A stretch of 41,481 nt of DNA from Francisellaceae bacterium (GTDB taxonomy: Bacteria > Pseudomonadota > Gammaproteobacteria > UBA6186 > Azoamicaceae): assembly GCA_028293705.1 (NCBI GenBank), contig JAQGOH010000035.1, positions 1 through 41,481 on the forward strand, given 5' to 3'. Below the pieces are notes generated by a model. It did not search any database. It saw only the letters and a program-made list of their open reading frames with translations, and was not told where the DNA came from. Numbering within the stretch: the first letter of the stretch is position 1; every line of letters begins with the position of its first letter. Both the position numbers and the translations under genes were made by a program. Below, piece after piece: positions 17,749-27,771 of the stretch.

Positions 17749-18495
17749 GTGATTAATATAAATAACTTATCTAAATCATTACTAATGTTATTATTACCTT
17801 TAATGGTAGGCTGTGGTGCGGCTCATACAACTATTCAAAAAAGAAACTTAGATGTACAAACTAAAATGAGCGCCACCTTATTTTTAGATCCCGTTTCCGA
17901 AGATAAAAGAACCATTTTTGTACAAGTAAAAAATACTTCAGATAAAAGCAGTTTTGATATTGAATCCCAAGTTAAAGAAGCCTTAGCAGAAAAAGGGTAT
18001 AAAGTTATCAATAATCCAGAAAAAGCACATTATTTATTACAAGCCAACGTACTTTATGTGGGACGGGCTGATCTAAGAGCTGCTGAAAGTGCGCTTCACG
18101 GTGGTTACGGGGGAGCGATAGGAGGAGCAGTAGTGGGTGCCTCAGTCGGAAGTATAGGACATCATCATCATGATAATGCTTTAGTCGGAGGCTTGATTGG
18201 CGCAGCAGTTGGAACATTAGCAGATGCGATGGTTTCAGATGTGGTTTATAGCGTTATTTCAGATATCCAAGTCTCAGAAAGGGTTAGTAAAGCCTTTAGT
18301 GTAAGAGAAAAAACTAAATCCAAATTAGTTCAAGGCACGAGTGGGGCCAAAGAAGTTACCTCTACCGAGAAAACAAATTGGAAACGTTACCAAACTCGAA
18401 TTATCAGTACGGCTAATAAAGTTAATTTAAAATTAGAAGCAGCTCAACCTGCATTAGTTTCAGGATTAACTCGCTCGATAGCTGGTATTTTTTAA
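17749..18495 (+). CDS. traT: TraT-like complement-resistance/surface-exclusion lipoprotein
   Basis: A 248-residue lipoprotein of the TraT family. The signal peptide ends in the lipobox MVGC (Cys22). A hallmark glycine-rich segment follows at about residues 115-165 (GGYGGAIGGAVVGASVG, then a His-rich spot and LVGGLIGAAVG), which may insert in the outer membrane. On F-type plasmids TraT blocks mating-pair formation and confers serum resistance. No other conjugation genes are visible here, so it appears to be a chromosomal stand-alone copy. The start is GTG 17749 with GGGTGGGAG upstream. It lies 24 bases before dut, possibly in one transcript. Confidence 0.88.
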   Translation: MININNLSKSLLMLLLPLMVGCGAAHTTIQKRNLDVQTKMSATLFLDPVSEDKRTIFVQVKNTSDKSSFDIESQVKEALAEKGYKVINNPEKAHYLLQANVLYVGRADLRAAESALHGGYGGAIGGAVVGASVGSIGHHHHDNALVGGLIGAAVGTLADAMVSDVVYSVISDIQVSERVSKAFSVREKTKSKLVQGTSGAKEVTSTEKTNWKRYQTRIISTANKVNLKLEAAQPALVSGLTRSIAGIF

Positions 18496-18519
18496 AAGCC
18501 ATTATAAAAAAGGTGCCAC

Positions 18520-18969
18520 ATGCAAGGGATAAAACTTAAAATATTAAATGAGAAGGTTAAGGATTATCCCTTGCCTCATTATGCCACGCCGGGATCTGCA
18601 GGTCTTGATTTGCGGGCCATGTTAAATGAAGCGCTTAGGCTTTTGCCTAACCAAACGCAATTAATTTCAACGGGTATCTCAGTATATATTGAAGATCCAA
18701 AATTAGCTGGAATTATTTTACCTCGTTCGGGTCTTGGACATAAACACGGTATTGTACTTGGGAATTTAGTAGGATTAATTGATTCAGATTACCAAGGGGA
18801 ATTGATGGTTTCTTGTTGGAATCGAGGAACACAGGAATTTACCATACAACCGGGCGATCGAATTGCTCAGTTACTGATAGTACCGGTGGTTCAAGCTCAT
18901 TTTCAGATAGTTGATAGTTTTGATACAACTGAGCGCGGGGTAGGCGGTTTTGGACATACTGGCAGTTAA
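18520..18969 (+). CDS. dut: dUTP diphosphatase
   Basis: A trimeric dUTPase of 149 residues. It hydrolyses dUTP to dUMP, keeping uracil out of DNA and supplying the dTMP precursor. All five family motifs are present: GSAGLDLRA (about 25-33), [30 protein letters not shown] and the C-terminal [17 protein letters not shown] lies upstream of the ATG. Its 3' end overlaps algC by 20 bases. dut next to algC is common in gammaproteobacteria. Confidence 0.97.
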   Translation: MQGIKLKILNEKVKDYPLPHYATPGSAGLDLRAMLNEALRLLPNQTQLISTGISVYIEDPKLAGIILPRSGLGHKHGIVLGNLVGLIDSDYQGELMVSCWNRGTQEFTIQPGDRIAQLLIVPVVQAHFQIVDSFDTTERGVGGFGHTGS

Positions 18970-20353
18970 AGAAGAAATCATCCATCCTGAAATTTTTAGA
19001 GCTTATGATATACGAGGTATTGTAGACGAGACTTTATCGCTTCATGCTGTATTTAAGATAGGGCAAGCCATTGGTAGCCGTGTTTTAATGACAGGTGCGA
19101 ATGAGGTTATTATAGGGAGAGATGGACGTTTATCCGGTCCTAGTTTATTTAAAGCCTTAAGCTCAGGAATAATAGATACTGGTTGTAATGTCCTTGATAT
19201 TGGATTAGTACCCACCCCGGTTTTATATTTTGCCTCTCATTTTTTAAAAATTAAAGCCGCAGTGATTATCACCGGCAGCCATAATCCAGCCAATTATAAT
19301 GGTTTAAAAATTATTATCGATAATGAAACCTTATATAATGAAGGCATCTTAGCGCTTTATCATTTGATTTTAAAAAATCAATTTGTAAAAGGAAAAGGCC
19401 AGTTAAGAATAATGGATGTTAAACTTGATTATATTCAAGCGGTTCAAAATAAAGTTAATATTAGTAGATCCTTAAAAGTAGTAGTTGACTGTGGCAATGG
19501 TGCTGCTGGAATCATTATAGAAGACTTATTAAAATCCTTAAATTGTGAAATCATTCCCTTATTTTGTGAAATAGATGGAAATTTTCCTAACCATCATCCA
19601 GATCCTGCCCAACCTGAAAATTTAAAAACACTGATAGAAACGGTTTTGCAAGAAAAAGCCGATGTGGGTATTGCCTTTGATGGTGATGGAGATCGAATGG
19701 GGATAGTCGATGAGCAAGGAAAAATCATTTGGTCTGATAGATTATTAATGCTTTTTGCCAAAGAACTCTTAAATACACATCCCAATGCAACTATTATTTA
19801 TGATGTAAAATGTACTCGACACTTAGAAAAAGTTATAAAAGAAGCAGGTGGTATTCCCTATTTGTGGAAAACAGGCCATTCTTTTATTAAAGCCAAAATG
19901 AAAGAAATTGGTGCATTACTTGCAGGTGAAATGAGTGGCCATATCTTCTTTAAAGAAAGATGGTATGGTTTTGATGATGGTTTATATACCGCAGCTCGTC
20001 TTCTTGAAATTTTATCCAATACCCATTTACCTTGTAGTCAGCTCTTCAAGGCTCTTCCTGAAAGCTATACAACCCCAGAGATTGTTATACCAGTTACTGA
20101 GACTGATAAGTTTCAAATTATTGAAAAATTAATCAATAATAAGGTATTTACTCAAGGTAAGATAATAACTATCGATGGTATCCGAGTGGAACTTGACTCA
20201 GGTTGGGGATTAGTACGCGCTTCAAATACTTCCCCTAATTTAATCCTACGTTTTGAAGCAGATAGTCAATCATCCCTTGAGAATATTAAAAATTATTTTC
20301 AAGAGGCGCTAAATCTAGTGGATAATAAATTAAAAATCTCTTGGCCAGTTTAG
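18950..20353 (+). CDS. algC: Phosphomannomutase/phosphoglucomutase (AlgC family)
   Basis: A 467-residue alpha-D-phosphohexomutase that interconverts mannose- or glucose-6-phosphate and the 1-phosphates, feeding LPS core and exopolysaccharide sugar-nucleotide synthesis. Motifs: active-site phosphoserine loop [10 protein letters not shown] (Ser110), Mg-binding DGDGDR (244-249), sugar-specificity loop GEMSGH (326-331) and phosphate-binding RASNTSPNL near the C terminus. The N terminus contains [12 protein letters not shown], typical of AlgC. The start is probably TTG 18950 inside dut; no better start exists before the conserved region. Confidence 0.95.
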   Translation: MDILAVKEEIIHPEIFRAYDIRGIVDETLSLHAVFKIGQAIGSRVLMTGANEVIIGRDGRLSGPSLFKALSSGIIDTGCNVLDIGLVPTPVLYFASHFLKIKAAVIITGSHNPANYNGLKIIIDNETLYNEGILALYHLILKNQFVKGKGQLRIMDVKLDYIQAVQNKVNISRSLKVVVDCGNGAAGIIIEDLLKSLNCEIIPLFCEIDGNFPNHHPDPAQPENLKTLIETVLQEKADVGIAFDGDGDRMGIVDEQGKIIWSDRLLMLFAKELLNTHPNATIIYDVKCTRHLEKVIKEAGGIPYLWKTGHSFIKAKMKEIGALLAGEMSGHIFFKERWYGFDDGLYTAARLLEILSNTHLPCSQLFKALPESYTTPEIVIPVTETDKFQIIEKLINNKVFTQGKIITIDGIRVELDSGWGLVRASNTSPNLILRFEADSQSSLENIKNYFQEALNLVDNKLKISWPV

Positions 20354-20432
20354 AACCTTATTTTTATTTTTAAATATGAATGATGGGAAAAAACACTCAA
20401 GAAAGAAACTGGGCATAGTAAGGTAAAAAATA

Positions 20433-20741
20433 TCAATTCAGTATGTTAAAATTCTTAATCAAATTATGTAATATGATTAGTTTTTCTAAATGCGTTTTCC
20501 CATCATTTTCTTCAAAAAACAAATTGCAACGTTCATCAAAATTTTCAGAGTCGAATGCTTCATGGTTATTTTTAGTTTTATTTTTATTTTTTAGTTTATA
20601 AAATAATAAGGTATGCAATTCCTCTTCCCCAACATTTCTTAATGAAAAAAATTCATCTTTAAGACAAGCTAATTTATAAGTCTGGGAATCTTCTTGAGCG
20701 TTAATTTGAAAAAAATATTTTTCATTTAAGTATGATTCCAT
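20433..20741 (-). CDS. Small acidic hypothetical protein
   Basis: Not recognised. A 102-residue soluble-looking protein with alternating acidic and aromatic residues (starts MESYLNEKYFFQINAQ) and an amphipathic C-terminal helix ending LHNLIKNFNILN. AGAGGA lies six bases before the ATG, good evidence that it is translated. It stands alone, opposite in direction to algC and rph. Confidence 0.6.
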   Translation of the reverse strand: MESYLNEKYFFQINAQEDSQTYKLACLKDEFFSLRNVGEEELHTLLFYKLKNKNKTKNNHEAFDSENFDERCNLFFEENDGKTHLEKLIILHNLIKNFNILN

Positions 20742-20816
20742 GGTTTCCTCTCTATTCTGAGCATTTAATTAAAGGTTGTAAAATTTAGACAACATTTTGG
20801 TAATAAAATTCCGCTA

Positions 20817-20845
20817 TTTACGAGTATTTATTTAGAGGATATACT
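20817..20845 (+). promoter_or_regulatory. Candidate promoter of rph-rarA
   Basis: TTTACG (20817-20822), a 17-base spacer and TATACT (20840-20845). The leader would be about 26 bases before the rph ATG. Confidence 0.45.
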
Positions 20846-20877
20846 TAAAATTATTTGTTAAACAAAATAGGTGAATT

Positions 20878-21597
20878 ATGCGCCCCAGTGCTAGATCGAG
20901 AGATGAACTTCGCGATATTAAAATTACCCGTAAATACACTAAATATGCTGAAGGCTCTGTATTAATTGAGTATGGGGAAACTAAAGTTTTATGTAATGCC
21001 AGTATTGTGAGTGGTGTGCCACGATTTTTAAAAGGTACTAACCAAGGATGGATTACAGCAGAGTATGGGATGTTACCCAGATCAACGCATGACAGAATGC
21101 AACGAGAAGTAATTAAAGGAGGCCAATCAGGGAGAACGCAAGAAATCCAACGTCTAATTGGTCGAGCACTTCGTAATTGCGTTGATTTAAAAGCATTAGG
21201 CGAGAACACCATTAATATCGATTGTGATGTAATACAAGCTGATGGGGGAACACGCACAGCCAGTATTACCGGCAGTTGTGTAGCACTTTACGATGCGCTA
21301 GAGCTGTTAAGAGTGCAAGGCGTATTTAAAAAAAATCCCCTAGTTCAATTAGTAGCTGCTGTCTCAGTAGGAATTTATAAGGGACTCCCTATTTTAGATC
21401 TGGATTATCAAGAAGATTCGAATGCCGAAACGGATATGAATATAGTAATGACTGATAAAGGGGCTTTTGTTGAAATTCAGGGTACCGCAGAAGCTGCCCC
21501 TTTTGAGATAAAAGAATTACAAGGTATGTTAGATTTAGCTAAAAACGGGATTCGAACGCTTATTGATAAGCAAAGAAAAGCCCTAAGTAAAGATTGA
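20878..21597 (+). CDS. rph: Ribonuclease PH
   Basis: A phosphorolytic 3'-5' exoribonuclease of 239 residues that trims tRNA 3' ends and degrades structured RNA. Its N terminus [18 protein letters not shown] is diagnostic. [18 protein letters not shown] and [15 protein letters not shown] (phosphate- and RNA-binding Arg residues) and the C-terminal [10 protein letters not shown] are intact. Unlike the frameshifted rph of E. coli K-12 strains, this gene is full length. AGGTGA lies upstream. rarA follows after nine bases. Confidence 0.97.
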   Translation: MRPSARSRDELRDIKITRKYTKYAEGSVLIEYGETKVLCNASIVSGVPRFLKGTNQGWITAEYGMLPRSTHDRMQREVIKGGQSGRTQEIQRLIGRALRNCVDLKALGENTINIDCDVIQADGGTRTASITGSCVALYDALELLRVQGVFKKNPLVQLVAAVSVGIYKGLPILDLDYQEDSNAETDMNIVMTDKGAFVEIQGTAEAAPFEIKELQGMLDLAKNGIRTLIDKQRKALSKD

Positions 21598-21606
21598 GCA
21601 AAGGTT

Positions 21607-22893
21607 TTGATAGATTTACCCTTAGCAGCAAGACTCCGCCCCCAAACATTGGATGAATTTGTAGGGCAAGAGCATCTTTTAGGGAAAGACAAACCCTTAT
21701 ATCAATCCTTACGAAATGCCAGAGTCCAGTCTATGCTGTTTTGGGGACCCCCCGGTACTGGAAAAACTACCCTTGCTTATTTAGTAGCAAAATTTACGAG
21801 CGCACATTTTGTAAGTCTTTCTGCAGTTAAAAGTGGTATAAAAGATATTAAAGCAGTTTTAGAAACAGCCGAATCGCTTAAAAAGCAAAAAGAGCAATCG
21901 ACTATTTTATTTATTGACGAGATCCATCGTTTTAATAAAATTCAACAAGATGCTTTGTTGCCAGGGGTAGAAGAAGGGGTTGTAACTTTAATAGGGGCTA
22001 CCACCGAAAACCCATCTTTTGAAATTAATAATGCGCTCTTATCTAGAGTTAGAATTTATGTGCTCAAGCCTTTAGAAGAAAAAGATATTTTAACCATTAT
22101 AAATAGAGCCTTAAGGGATCAAGATAGAGGGTTTGGAAAGGAGTCGATAGCGTTTCCTGTACATTTACAAAAGCAACTAGCCTTAGTTGCTGATGGGGAT
22201 GCCCGCTATGCTCTAAATTTATTAAACGAGTTGGTTGAAAGTGCTAAACATAAAAATCAGGCATTCATTGATGAAAAGATTTTTGAAACCATTTTAAAAG
22301 AAGGGGTTCGCCGTTTTGATAAAAAGGGTGAATATTTTTATGATTTAATTTCCGCATTGCATAAATCAATAAGAGGAAGCTCCCCTGATGCAGCACTTTA
22401 TTGGTTAGCACGTCTTTTAGATGGGGGCATGGATCCTCTTTATATTGCAAGAAGATTATTAAGAGTTGCTTCTGAAGATATTGGAAATGCAGATCCTAAA
22501 GCCTTACAAATTACCACCAATGCCTGGGATGCTTATTTAAGATTAGGGAGCCCTGAAGGAGAATTAGCTTTAGCCCAAGCAGTGGTATATTTGTCGATTA
22601 CGGCTAAAAGTAATGCAGTCTATACGGCTTTTCAACAAGCCCAAAAGGATGCAAAAGCTTTTGGAACTCAAGAGGTGCCTTTACATCTTAGAAACGCTCC
22701 TACTAAATTAATGAAGGCTTTAGAGTATGGCAAGGAATATCGTTATGATCACGATGAAGCCAATGCATTTTCAAAAGGCCAAACTTACTTCCCTGATAAA
22801 ATGGGTGAAAAAAAATATTATCACCCAGTACCTCGTGGCCTTGAAATCCAAATTAAAGAAAAGTTGGAAAACTTAAAGAATCATAGCGAATAA
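21607..22893 (+). CDS. rarA: Replication-associated recombination protein A (AAA+ ATPase)
   Basis: A 428-residue member of the RarA/MgsA/WRNIP1 family, a tetrameric clamp-loader-like AAA+ ATPase acting at stalled replication forks. It starts with RLRPQTLDEFVGQEHLLG. Walker A is GPPGTGKTT near residue 49, and Walker B ILFIDEIHRFNK near 100. The sensor 1 stretch IGATTENPSFE and the arginine-finger LSRVR are present, followed by the C-terminal tetramerisation part. TTG start at 21607 just after rph; the SD (AAAGG) is close to the start. Confidence 0.95.
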   Translation: MIDLPLAARLRPQTLDEFVGQEHLLGKDKPLYQSLRNARVQSMLFWGPPGTGKTTLAYLVAKFTSAHFVSLSAVKSGIKDIKAVLETAESLKKQKEQSTILFIDEIHRFNKIQQDALLPGVEEGVVTLIGATTENPSFEINNALLSRVRIYVLKPLEEKDILTIINRALRDQDRGFGKESIAFPVHLQKQLALVADGDARYALNLLNELVESAKHKNQAFIDEKIFETILKEGVRRFDKKGEYFYDLISALHKSIRGSSPDAALYWLARLLDGGMDPLYIARRLLRVASEDIGNADPKALQITTNAWDAYLRLGSPEGELALAQAVVYLSITAKSNAVYTAFQQAQKDAKAFGTQEVPLHLRNAPTKLMKALEYGKEYRYDHDEANAFSKGQTYFPDKMGEKKYYHPVPRGLEIQIKEKLENLKNHSE

Positions 22894-22912
22894 CTCGATT
22901 ATAGAATAATGA

Positions 22913-23683
22913 CTAAAGTTTATATTCAATAATCAAAGGGGCATGATCTGAAAACTTCTCTTCTTTATAAATTGATACCGATTTTATTTTATCAATTAAA
23001 GAAGGGGTGACGACTTGGTAATCTATCCTCCACCCGACATTATTATCCCAGGCTGTGCGTGAACGCTGTGACCACCAAGTATATTGATCGGGTTCTTTAT
23101 TTAACACTCTAAATGCATCAACAAAACCAATTTCATTAAATAATTCATCCATCCAGGCCCGTTCTTTGGGCAAAAATCCAGATGCATCTTGATTTGATTT
23201 CCAATTTTTAAGATCAATTTCTTTATGTGCTATATTCCAATCCCCACAAATAATTAAAGGCTTGATAGAATCGACTTGTTTTTTTAATATTTTTTTGTAC
23301 TTATCTAAAAATTCATATTTTACATTTTGCCTAAGCTCTCCACTGGTGCCAGAAGGTAGGTAAAGAGATGCAACAGAGTAATGCTCAAAATCGGCTTGGA
23401 TATATCGACCTTCAGAATCGGCAACCGTCCATCCTAATCCCCGTGTAACCGTATGCGGTTCTTCTTTAGAATAAATAGCAACCCCACTGTAGCCTTTTTT
23501 TTGTGCCTGACAAAAGTAATAATGATAGCCTTTTGGATAAAAGTCGGGGGCTGTTAGTTGATCTAAATGTGCTTTTGTTTCTTGAATACAAACCACATCA
23601 GGGTTATCTTTAAGTATAAACTTAAAAAAACCTTTTTTGTTAGCCGAACGAATGCCATTTAAATTAGCAGAAATAATACGCAT
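22913..23683 (-). CDS. xthA: Exodeoxyribonuclease III / AP endonuclease (ExoA-like)
   Basis: A 256-residue Mg-dependent AP endonuclease that cuts 5' to abasic sites in base excision repair. Catalytic motifs visible: ANLNGIR (near residue 7), QETKAHLDQL (metal-binding Glu), YLPSGTSG, GDWNIAHKEIDLKN (catalytic Asp and Asn), and the terminal SDHAPLIIEY (Asp-His). The wording of the GDxNxAHxEIDLKN motif is closer to Bacillus ExoA/human APE1 than to E. coli XthA. The start at 23683 is used, with GGGAG upstream; four earlier in-frame residues contain the SD region. Confidence 0.95.
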   Translation of the reverse strand: MRIISANLNGIRSANKKGFFKFILKDNPDVVCIQETKAHLDQLTAPDFYPKGYHYYFCQAQKKGYSGVAIYSKEEPHTVTRGLGWTVADSEGRYIQADFEHYSVASLYLPSGTSGELRQNVKYEFLDKYKKILKKQVDSIKPLIICGDWNIAHKEIDLKNWKSNQDASGFLPKERAWMDELFNEIGFVDAFRVLNKEPDQYTWWSQRSRTAWDNNVGWRIDYQVVTPSLIDKIKSVSIYKEEKFSDHAPLIIEYKL

Positions 23684-23822
23684 TTTGGCTCCCAAACTAA
23701 GCGATATTTTAAATAGATAATTTACAAAAATTACAGGCTTTATTGAGATAGGTCAATAAAATAATAATTAAGGATAATTGTAATCGGGTTGTGAAAAAAT
23801 TTAAATCTTTACAAAAGGAAAA

Positions 23823-24464
23823 ATGATGATAACAGGTAACTTGTATGTAATTTCGGCACCATCTGGTACTGGGAAAACGAGCTTAGTCAACGCCCTGGCC
23901 CAATCCATGAAAAATGTTAAAATTTCAGTTTCCCATACGACTCGTCCTCAGAGAATGGGGGAGCAAAATGGAATTAATTACAATTTTGTCAATCGAGCAG
24001 CCTTTGAAAAATTAATCGAACAAGAGGTTTTTTTAGAATATGCCGAAGTTTATGGTAACTATTATGGAACCTCTAAATTGTGGGTTGAAGAAACCTTAAA
24101 AAAAGGTAATGATGTTATTTTAGAAATCGATTGGCAGGGCGCCCTACAAATTCATAAAATCTTTCCCCATGTCAATTCTATTTTTATTCTCCCTCCCTCC
24201 CCTGAGGCCTTGTGGGAACGTCTTAGTACTCGAGAACAGGATAAACGGGAGGTAATTGAAAATAGAATGAAAATGGCAAAGAGTGAAATTACCCATTTTT
24301 TTGAGTATGATTTTTTAATATGCAATGACCGTTTCGAAGAGGCTCTTAATGAACTTAAAGCCATCGTAATAAGTAATCGTTTAAGGCTGGGTTTTCAGGA
24401 GCTTAAATATAAAGAATTACTTAAAAAGCTATTAAAATCAGACTTTAAAAGTCCTCGGGAATAA
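23823..24464 (+). CDS. gmk: Guanylate kinase
   Basis: A 213-residue kinase that phosphorylates GMP to GDP with ATP. P-loop APSGTGKTS near residue 12; GMP-binding stretch SVSHTTRPQR and the following Glu/Tyr residues near 35-55; VILEIDWQGALQI near 100. AAAAGGAAAA precedes two adjacent ATG codons (23823 and 23826), so the start is uncertain by one residue. gmk, rpoZ and spoT are consecutive, the usual gammaproteobacterial order, linking guanine nucleotide metabolism with the stringent response. Confidence 0.97.
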   Translation: MMITGNLYVISAPSGTGKTSLVNALAQSMKNVKISVSHTTRPQRMGEQNGINYNFVNRAAFEKLIEQEVFLEYAEVYGNYYGTSKLWVEETLKKGNDVILEIDWQGALQIHKIFPHVNSIFILPPSPEALWERLSTREQDKREVIENRMKMAKSEITHFFEYDFLICNDRFEEALNELKAIVISNRLRLGFQELKYKELLKKLLKSDFKSPRE

Positions 24465-24539
24465 TTTTAATGATTGCGTAAAAGGGTAATATTCAGTATT
24501 ATTTAAGTTTGTATATAAACTGATAAGTGGAGAGTGTAT

Positions 24540-24758
24540 ATGGCTCGTATAACGGTCGAAGATTGTCTTGAAAAATTACCTAACCGGTTTCATTTAGTGG
24601 TACAGGCAGCAGCTCGTGCAAGAGCCTTATCCTTAGGAAGTGTTGAAGCCTTAGTGCCTTGGGAAAATGATAAACCCACGGTAGTCGCCTTAAGGGAAAT
24701 TGCATTAGGCCATATTGCTATTCCTACCTCATCTGATGAATCTTCTGAAAATTTCTAA
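24540..24758 (+). CDS. rpoZ: RNA polymerase omega subunit
   Basis: A 72-residue omega subunit that helps assemble RNA polymerase and contributes to a ppGpp-binding site. The start [17 protein letters not shown] is the family start, with GGAGAG (24529-24534) at good distance; an upstream in-frame GTG (24534) is rejected. AARARAL and the C-terminal [10 protein letters not shown] are conserved. It lies between gmk and spoT. Confidence 0.97.
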   Translation: MARITVEDCLEKLPNRFHLVVQAAARARALSLGSVEALVPWENDKPTVVALREIALGHIAIPTSSDESSENF

Positions 24759-24801
24759 CAAGGTAATTTATTTTGGGTAAAGGGGCAGATAAGGAGAAAA
24801 A

Positions 24802-26913
24802 GTGTTTGGATTTTCAACACTAAAAGCCCAACTGGCAAGCTATCTGACCCCTAACCAGATTAATCATATTTTTGAAGCCTTCAAAGTGGCTGAAGCAGCC
24901 CATCTTGGCCAACATCGCCAAAGTGGTGAACCCTATATTTCACATCCTTTAGCCGTGGCTAGTATTTTAGCTGATATGCATATGGATCACCAAAGCATAA
25001 TGGCGGCCATCCTTCATGATGTTATTGAAGACACCCCTATTGAAAAAAGAGTAATTGCTGAGCAATTTGGTGATGAAGTAGCGAATATTGTAGATGGGGT
25101 CAGTAAATTAAAATTAATTAAATTTGAAAGTCGAGCTGAAGCTCAAGCTGAAAATTTAAGAAAAATGATGTTAGCCATGGCTCGTGATATTCGAGTAATC
25201 TTAGTAAAATTAGCAGACCGCTTACATAATATGCGAACCCTGGCAGCGGCCTCCCAAGAACAACAAAGACGAGTAGCTCGAGAAACCTTAGAAATCTATG
25301 CCCCAATTGCTAATCGACTAGGAATGAATAATTTTCGAATTGAGTTCGAAGATTTAGGTTTTTCATATTTATATCCCATGCGTTATAAGATTTTAAAAGA
25401 ATCGGTTTTAAAAGCACGGGGTAATCGTAAGGAGCTCGTTAATAATCTTGAAAAATTATTAAAAAATCGTTTAGAACAAGAAGTAGTTCCGATTTTAAAA
25501 ATCCAGGGGCGTGAAAAGCATCTTTATAGTCTTTATAAAAAGATGCGAGACAAGGATTTAAGTTTAACTGACATAATGGATGTTTATGCCTTAAGAGTTA
25601 TCGTTGATGAAGTAGATACTTGTTATCGGGTTCTAGGAGTAGTCCATGGTTTATTTAAACCCTTACATGGACGTTTTAAAGATTATATAGCGGTCCCTAA
25701 ATCAAATGGTTATCAATCCCTTCATAGCACCGTAGTCGGTAATCTTGGGGTACCTATCGAGATTCAAATTAGAACAGAAGCTATGGATAAATTAGCGGAA
25801 AATGGTATTGCAGCGCATTGGTTATACAAAACCAATGAATTGAGGACCAATGAGGCAGAGATAAGGGCTAGGCAATGGCTAAAAGGAATGTTAGAGCTAC
25901 AAGAGAGTTCAGGTAATTCTTTAGAGTTTATAGAGCATGTTAAAATTGATTTATATCCTGATGAGGTTTATGTTTTTACGCCCAAAGGAGATATCCTAGC
26001 TTTAGCACAGGGGTCAAGTTGTGTAGATTTTGCTTATGCTGTTCATACAATGGTGGGCAATAACTGTATTGCTGCAAAAATTGATAGACGGCTGGTGCCT
26101 CTAAGCACCCGCCTTATCAGCGGTCATACAATCGAAATTATAACCGCATCAGGTGCACATCCTAACCCTGCTTGGTTAAGTTTTGTGGTCACCGCTAAAG
26201 CGCGAAGTAATATTCGTAATTGGTTAAAATTACAAAAAAGTAGCGAATCGCATTTATTAGGAAAACGTTTATTTGAACGCGCTTTAAAAGCCTTATCATT
26301 GACCCTGGATAATATTGATCCTGAGCGCTTGAATAAAGTGTTAAACGAATTGAAATTGGAAAGTATCGATAAATTATTCGAAGAAATCGGGCTTGGAAAT
26401 CAAGTGGCTCCTTTAATGGCAAGACGCTTAGGAATTGATGTGTCATCCAATGAGTCACTTATACACTCGCAACTCCCCTTAGCAATAAAGGGTACCGAGG
26501 GTATGGTCGTTAATTATGCTAAATGTTGTCGTCCCATCCCGGGAGATGAAATTGTAGGTTTTTTAAGTGCAGGGCGTGGCATCGTAATTCATCGTGAAAT
26601 ATGTAGCAATATAAGTGATTTACAAAAAAAATCAGAAAAATTTATATTCATTCAATGGGCAGATAATGTTAAAGGTCAATTCCCAGTAGAACTTAGAATC
26701 GATACTATTAATAAACGTGGAGTATTAGCACAGATTGCTAATGTTTTGTCTGACTGTTCAGCTCATGTGGAAACCGTTCAAGTCGATGACAATGACTCTC
26801 ATCATAGTACAATTCATTTTTTAGTCTACCTAAAAAATAGAATTCATTTAGCCCGTATTATAAAAAAAATTAGAAATTTAGAAGTGGTTACCCGGGTCAG
26901 TCGCTCAAAATAA
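24802..26913 (+). CDS. spoT: Bifunctional (p)ppGpp synthetase/hydrolase SpoT
   Basis: A 703-residue RelA/SpoT homologue. Domains in order: HD hydrolase with His48 and HDVIEDT (72-78), both intact; nucleotidyltransferase synthetase with YALRVIVDE (261-269), RFKDYIAVPKSNGYQSLH (290-307) and EIQIRT; TGS domain (DEVYVFTPKGDI, about 390); helical and zinc-finger-like region; and C-terminal ACT domain (from about 630). The RxKD form of the synthetase loop is typical of bifunctional Rel/SpoT enzymes, whereas monofunctional RelA has ExDD. GTG start with AAGGAG five bases before. The stop overlaps ubiA (TAATG). Confidence 0.96.
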   Translation: MFGFSTLKAQLASYLTPNQINHIFEAFKVAEAAHLGQHRQSGEPYISHPLAVASILADMHMDHQSIMAAILHDVIEDTPIEKRVIAEQFGDEVANIVDGVSKLKLIKFESRAEAQAENLRKMMLAMARDIRVILVKLADRLHNMRTLAAASQEQQRRVARETLEIYAPIANRLGMNNFRIEFEDLGFSYLYPMRYKILKESVLKARGNRKELVNNLEKLLKNRLEQEVVPILKIQGREKHLYSLYKKMRDKDLSLTDIMDVYALRVIVDEVDTCYRVLGVVHGLFKPLHGRFKDYIAVPKSNGYQSLHSTVVGNLGVPIEIQIRTEAMDKLAENGIAAHWLYKTNELRTNEAEIRARQWLKGMLELQESSGNSLEFIEHVKIDLYPDEVYVFTPKGDILALAQGSSCVDFAYAVHTMVGNNCIAAKIDRRLVPLSTRLISGHTIEIITASGAHPNPAWLSFVVTAKARSNIRNWLKLQKSSESHLLGKRLFERALKALSLTLDNIDPERLNKVLNELKLESIDKLFEEIGLGNQVAPLMARRLGIDVSSNESLIHSQLPLAIKGTEGMVVNYAKCCRPIPGDEIVGFLSAGRGIVIHREICSNISDLQKKSEKFIFIQWADNVKGQFPVELRIDTINKRGVLAQIANVLSDCSAHVETVQVDDNDSHHSTIHFLVYLKNRIHLARIIKKIRNLEVVTRVSRSK

Positions 26914-27770
26914 TGAAAAATCTCTTTATCAATTACATTACTTTAATGCGCCTAAATAAGCCCATAGGTATCTTTCTTTTAGCCTGGCCTTCATTGATAG
27001 CTCTATTGATAGCTAGTAAGGGAAGCCCCCCTTTTAATATTCTTATCATATTTATATCTGGCATAATCATAATGCGTAGCGCCGGCTGTGTTATAAACGA
27101 TTGGGCAGATAAAGATATAGATAAGTTTGTTCGAAGAACATACAAGCGGCCCTTAGCTAATGGAGCGCTTAATCCAAATCACGCACTTATTTTATTTTTT
27201 AGCTTATTAATTATCTCATTATATTTAGTTCTTCATTTAAATTGGCTTTCAATAAAATTATCAGTAATCGGTGTAATCCTTACCAGTATTTATCCTTTTT
27301 TAAAACGTTTCATTCATTTTCCACAATTATTTTTAGGCCTAGCTTTTGCCTGGGGCATTCCTATGGCCTTTGCAGCAGTCAATAATCATTTATCAATGAA
27401 TACTTTATTATTGTTTTTAGCGTGTATACCCTGGATCGTAGCCTACGATACCGAATATGCGCTTTGTGATAAAACAGATGACTTGAAGATAGGAGTGAAG
27501 TCCACCGCTATTCTATTTTGTCAGCACGTGATTTTATGTATTGGTTTATTACAAATACTGAGTTTAGTTATATTTGTTTGTATAGGTTTATACAATTCAT
27601 TTAAACTGTGGTATTTTATGGGACTATTTGGAGCTTTATTAATGGTGTTGTATCAATTGCATCTTATAAAGGATGGACAAACAAATAATTATTTTAAAGC
27701 TTTTTTAAATAATCATTACTTTGGTGCCCTTATTTTTATAGGTTTATGCTTAGATTATTGGATGAAATAA
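26913..27770 (+). CDS. ubiA: 4-hydroxybenzoate octaprenyltransferase
   Basis: A 285-residue integral membrane prenyltransferase that attaches the polyprenyl tail to 4-hydroxybenzoate in ubiquinone synthesis. The two Asp-rich Mg/diphosphate sites are intact: NDWADKDIDKFVRRT (about residues 69-83) and YDTEYALCDKTDDLKIG (about 175-191). About eight hydrophobic helices are seen. The translational overlap with spoT suggests co-transcription. Confidence 0.95.
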   Translation: MKNLFINYITLMRLNKPIGIFLLAWPSLIALLIASKGSPPFNILIIFISGIIIMRSAGCVINDWADKDIDKFVRRTYKRPLANGALNPNHALILFFSLLIISLYLVLHLNWLSIKLSVIGVILTSIYPFLKRFIHFPQLFLGLAFAWGIPMAFAAVNNHLSMNTLLLFLACIPWIVAYDTEYALCDKTDDLKIGVKSTAILFCQHVILCIGLLQILSLVIFVCIGLYNSFKLWYFMGLFGALLMVLYQLHLIKDGQTNNYFKAFLNNHYFGALIFIGLCLDYWMK

Positions 27771-27771
27771 A

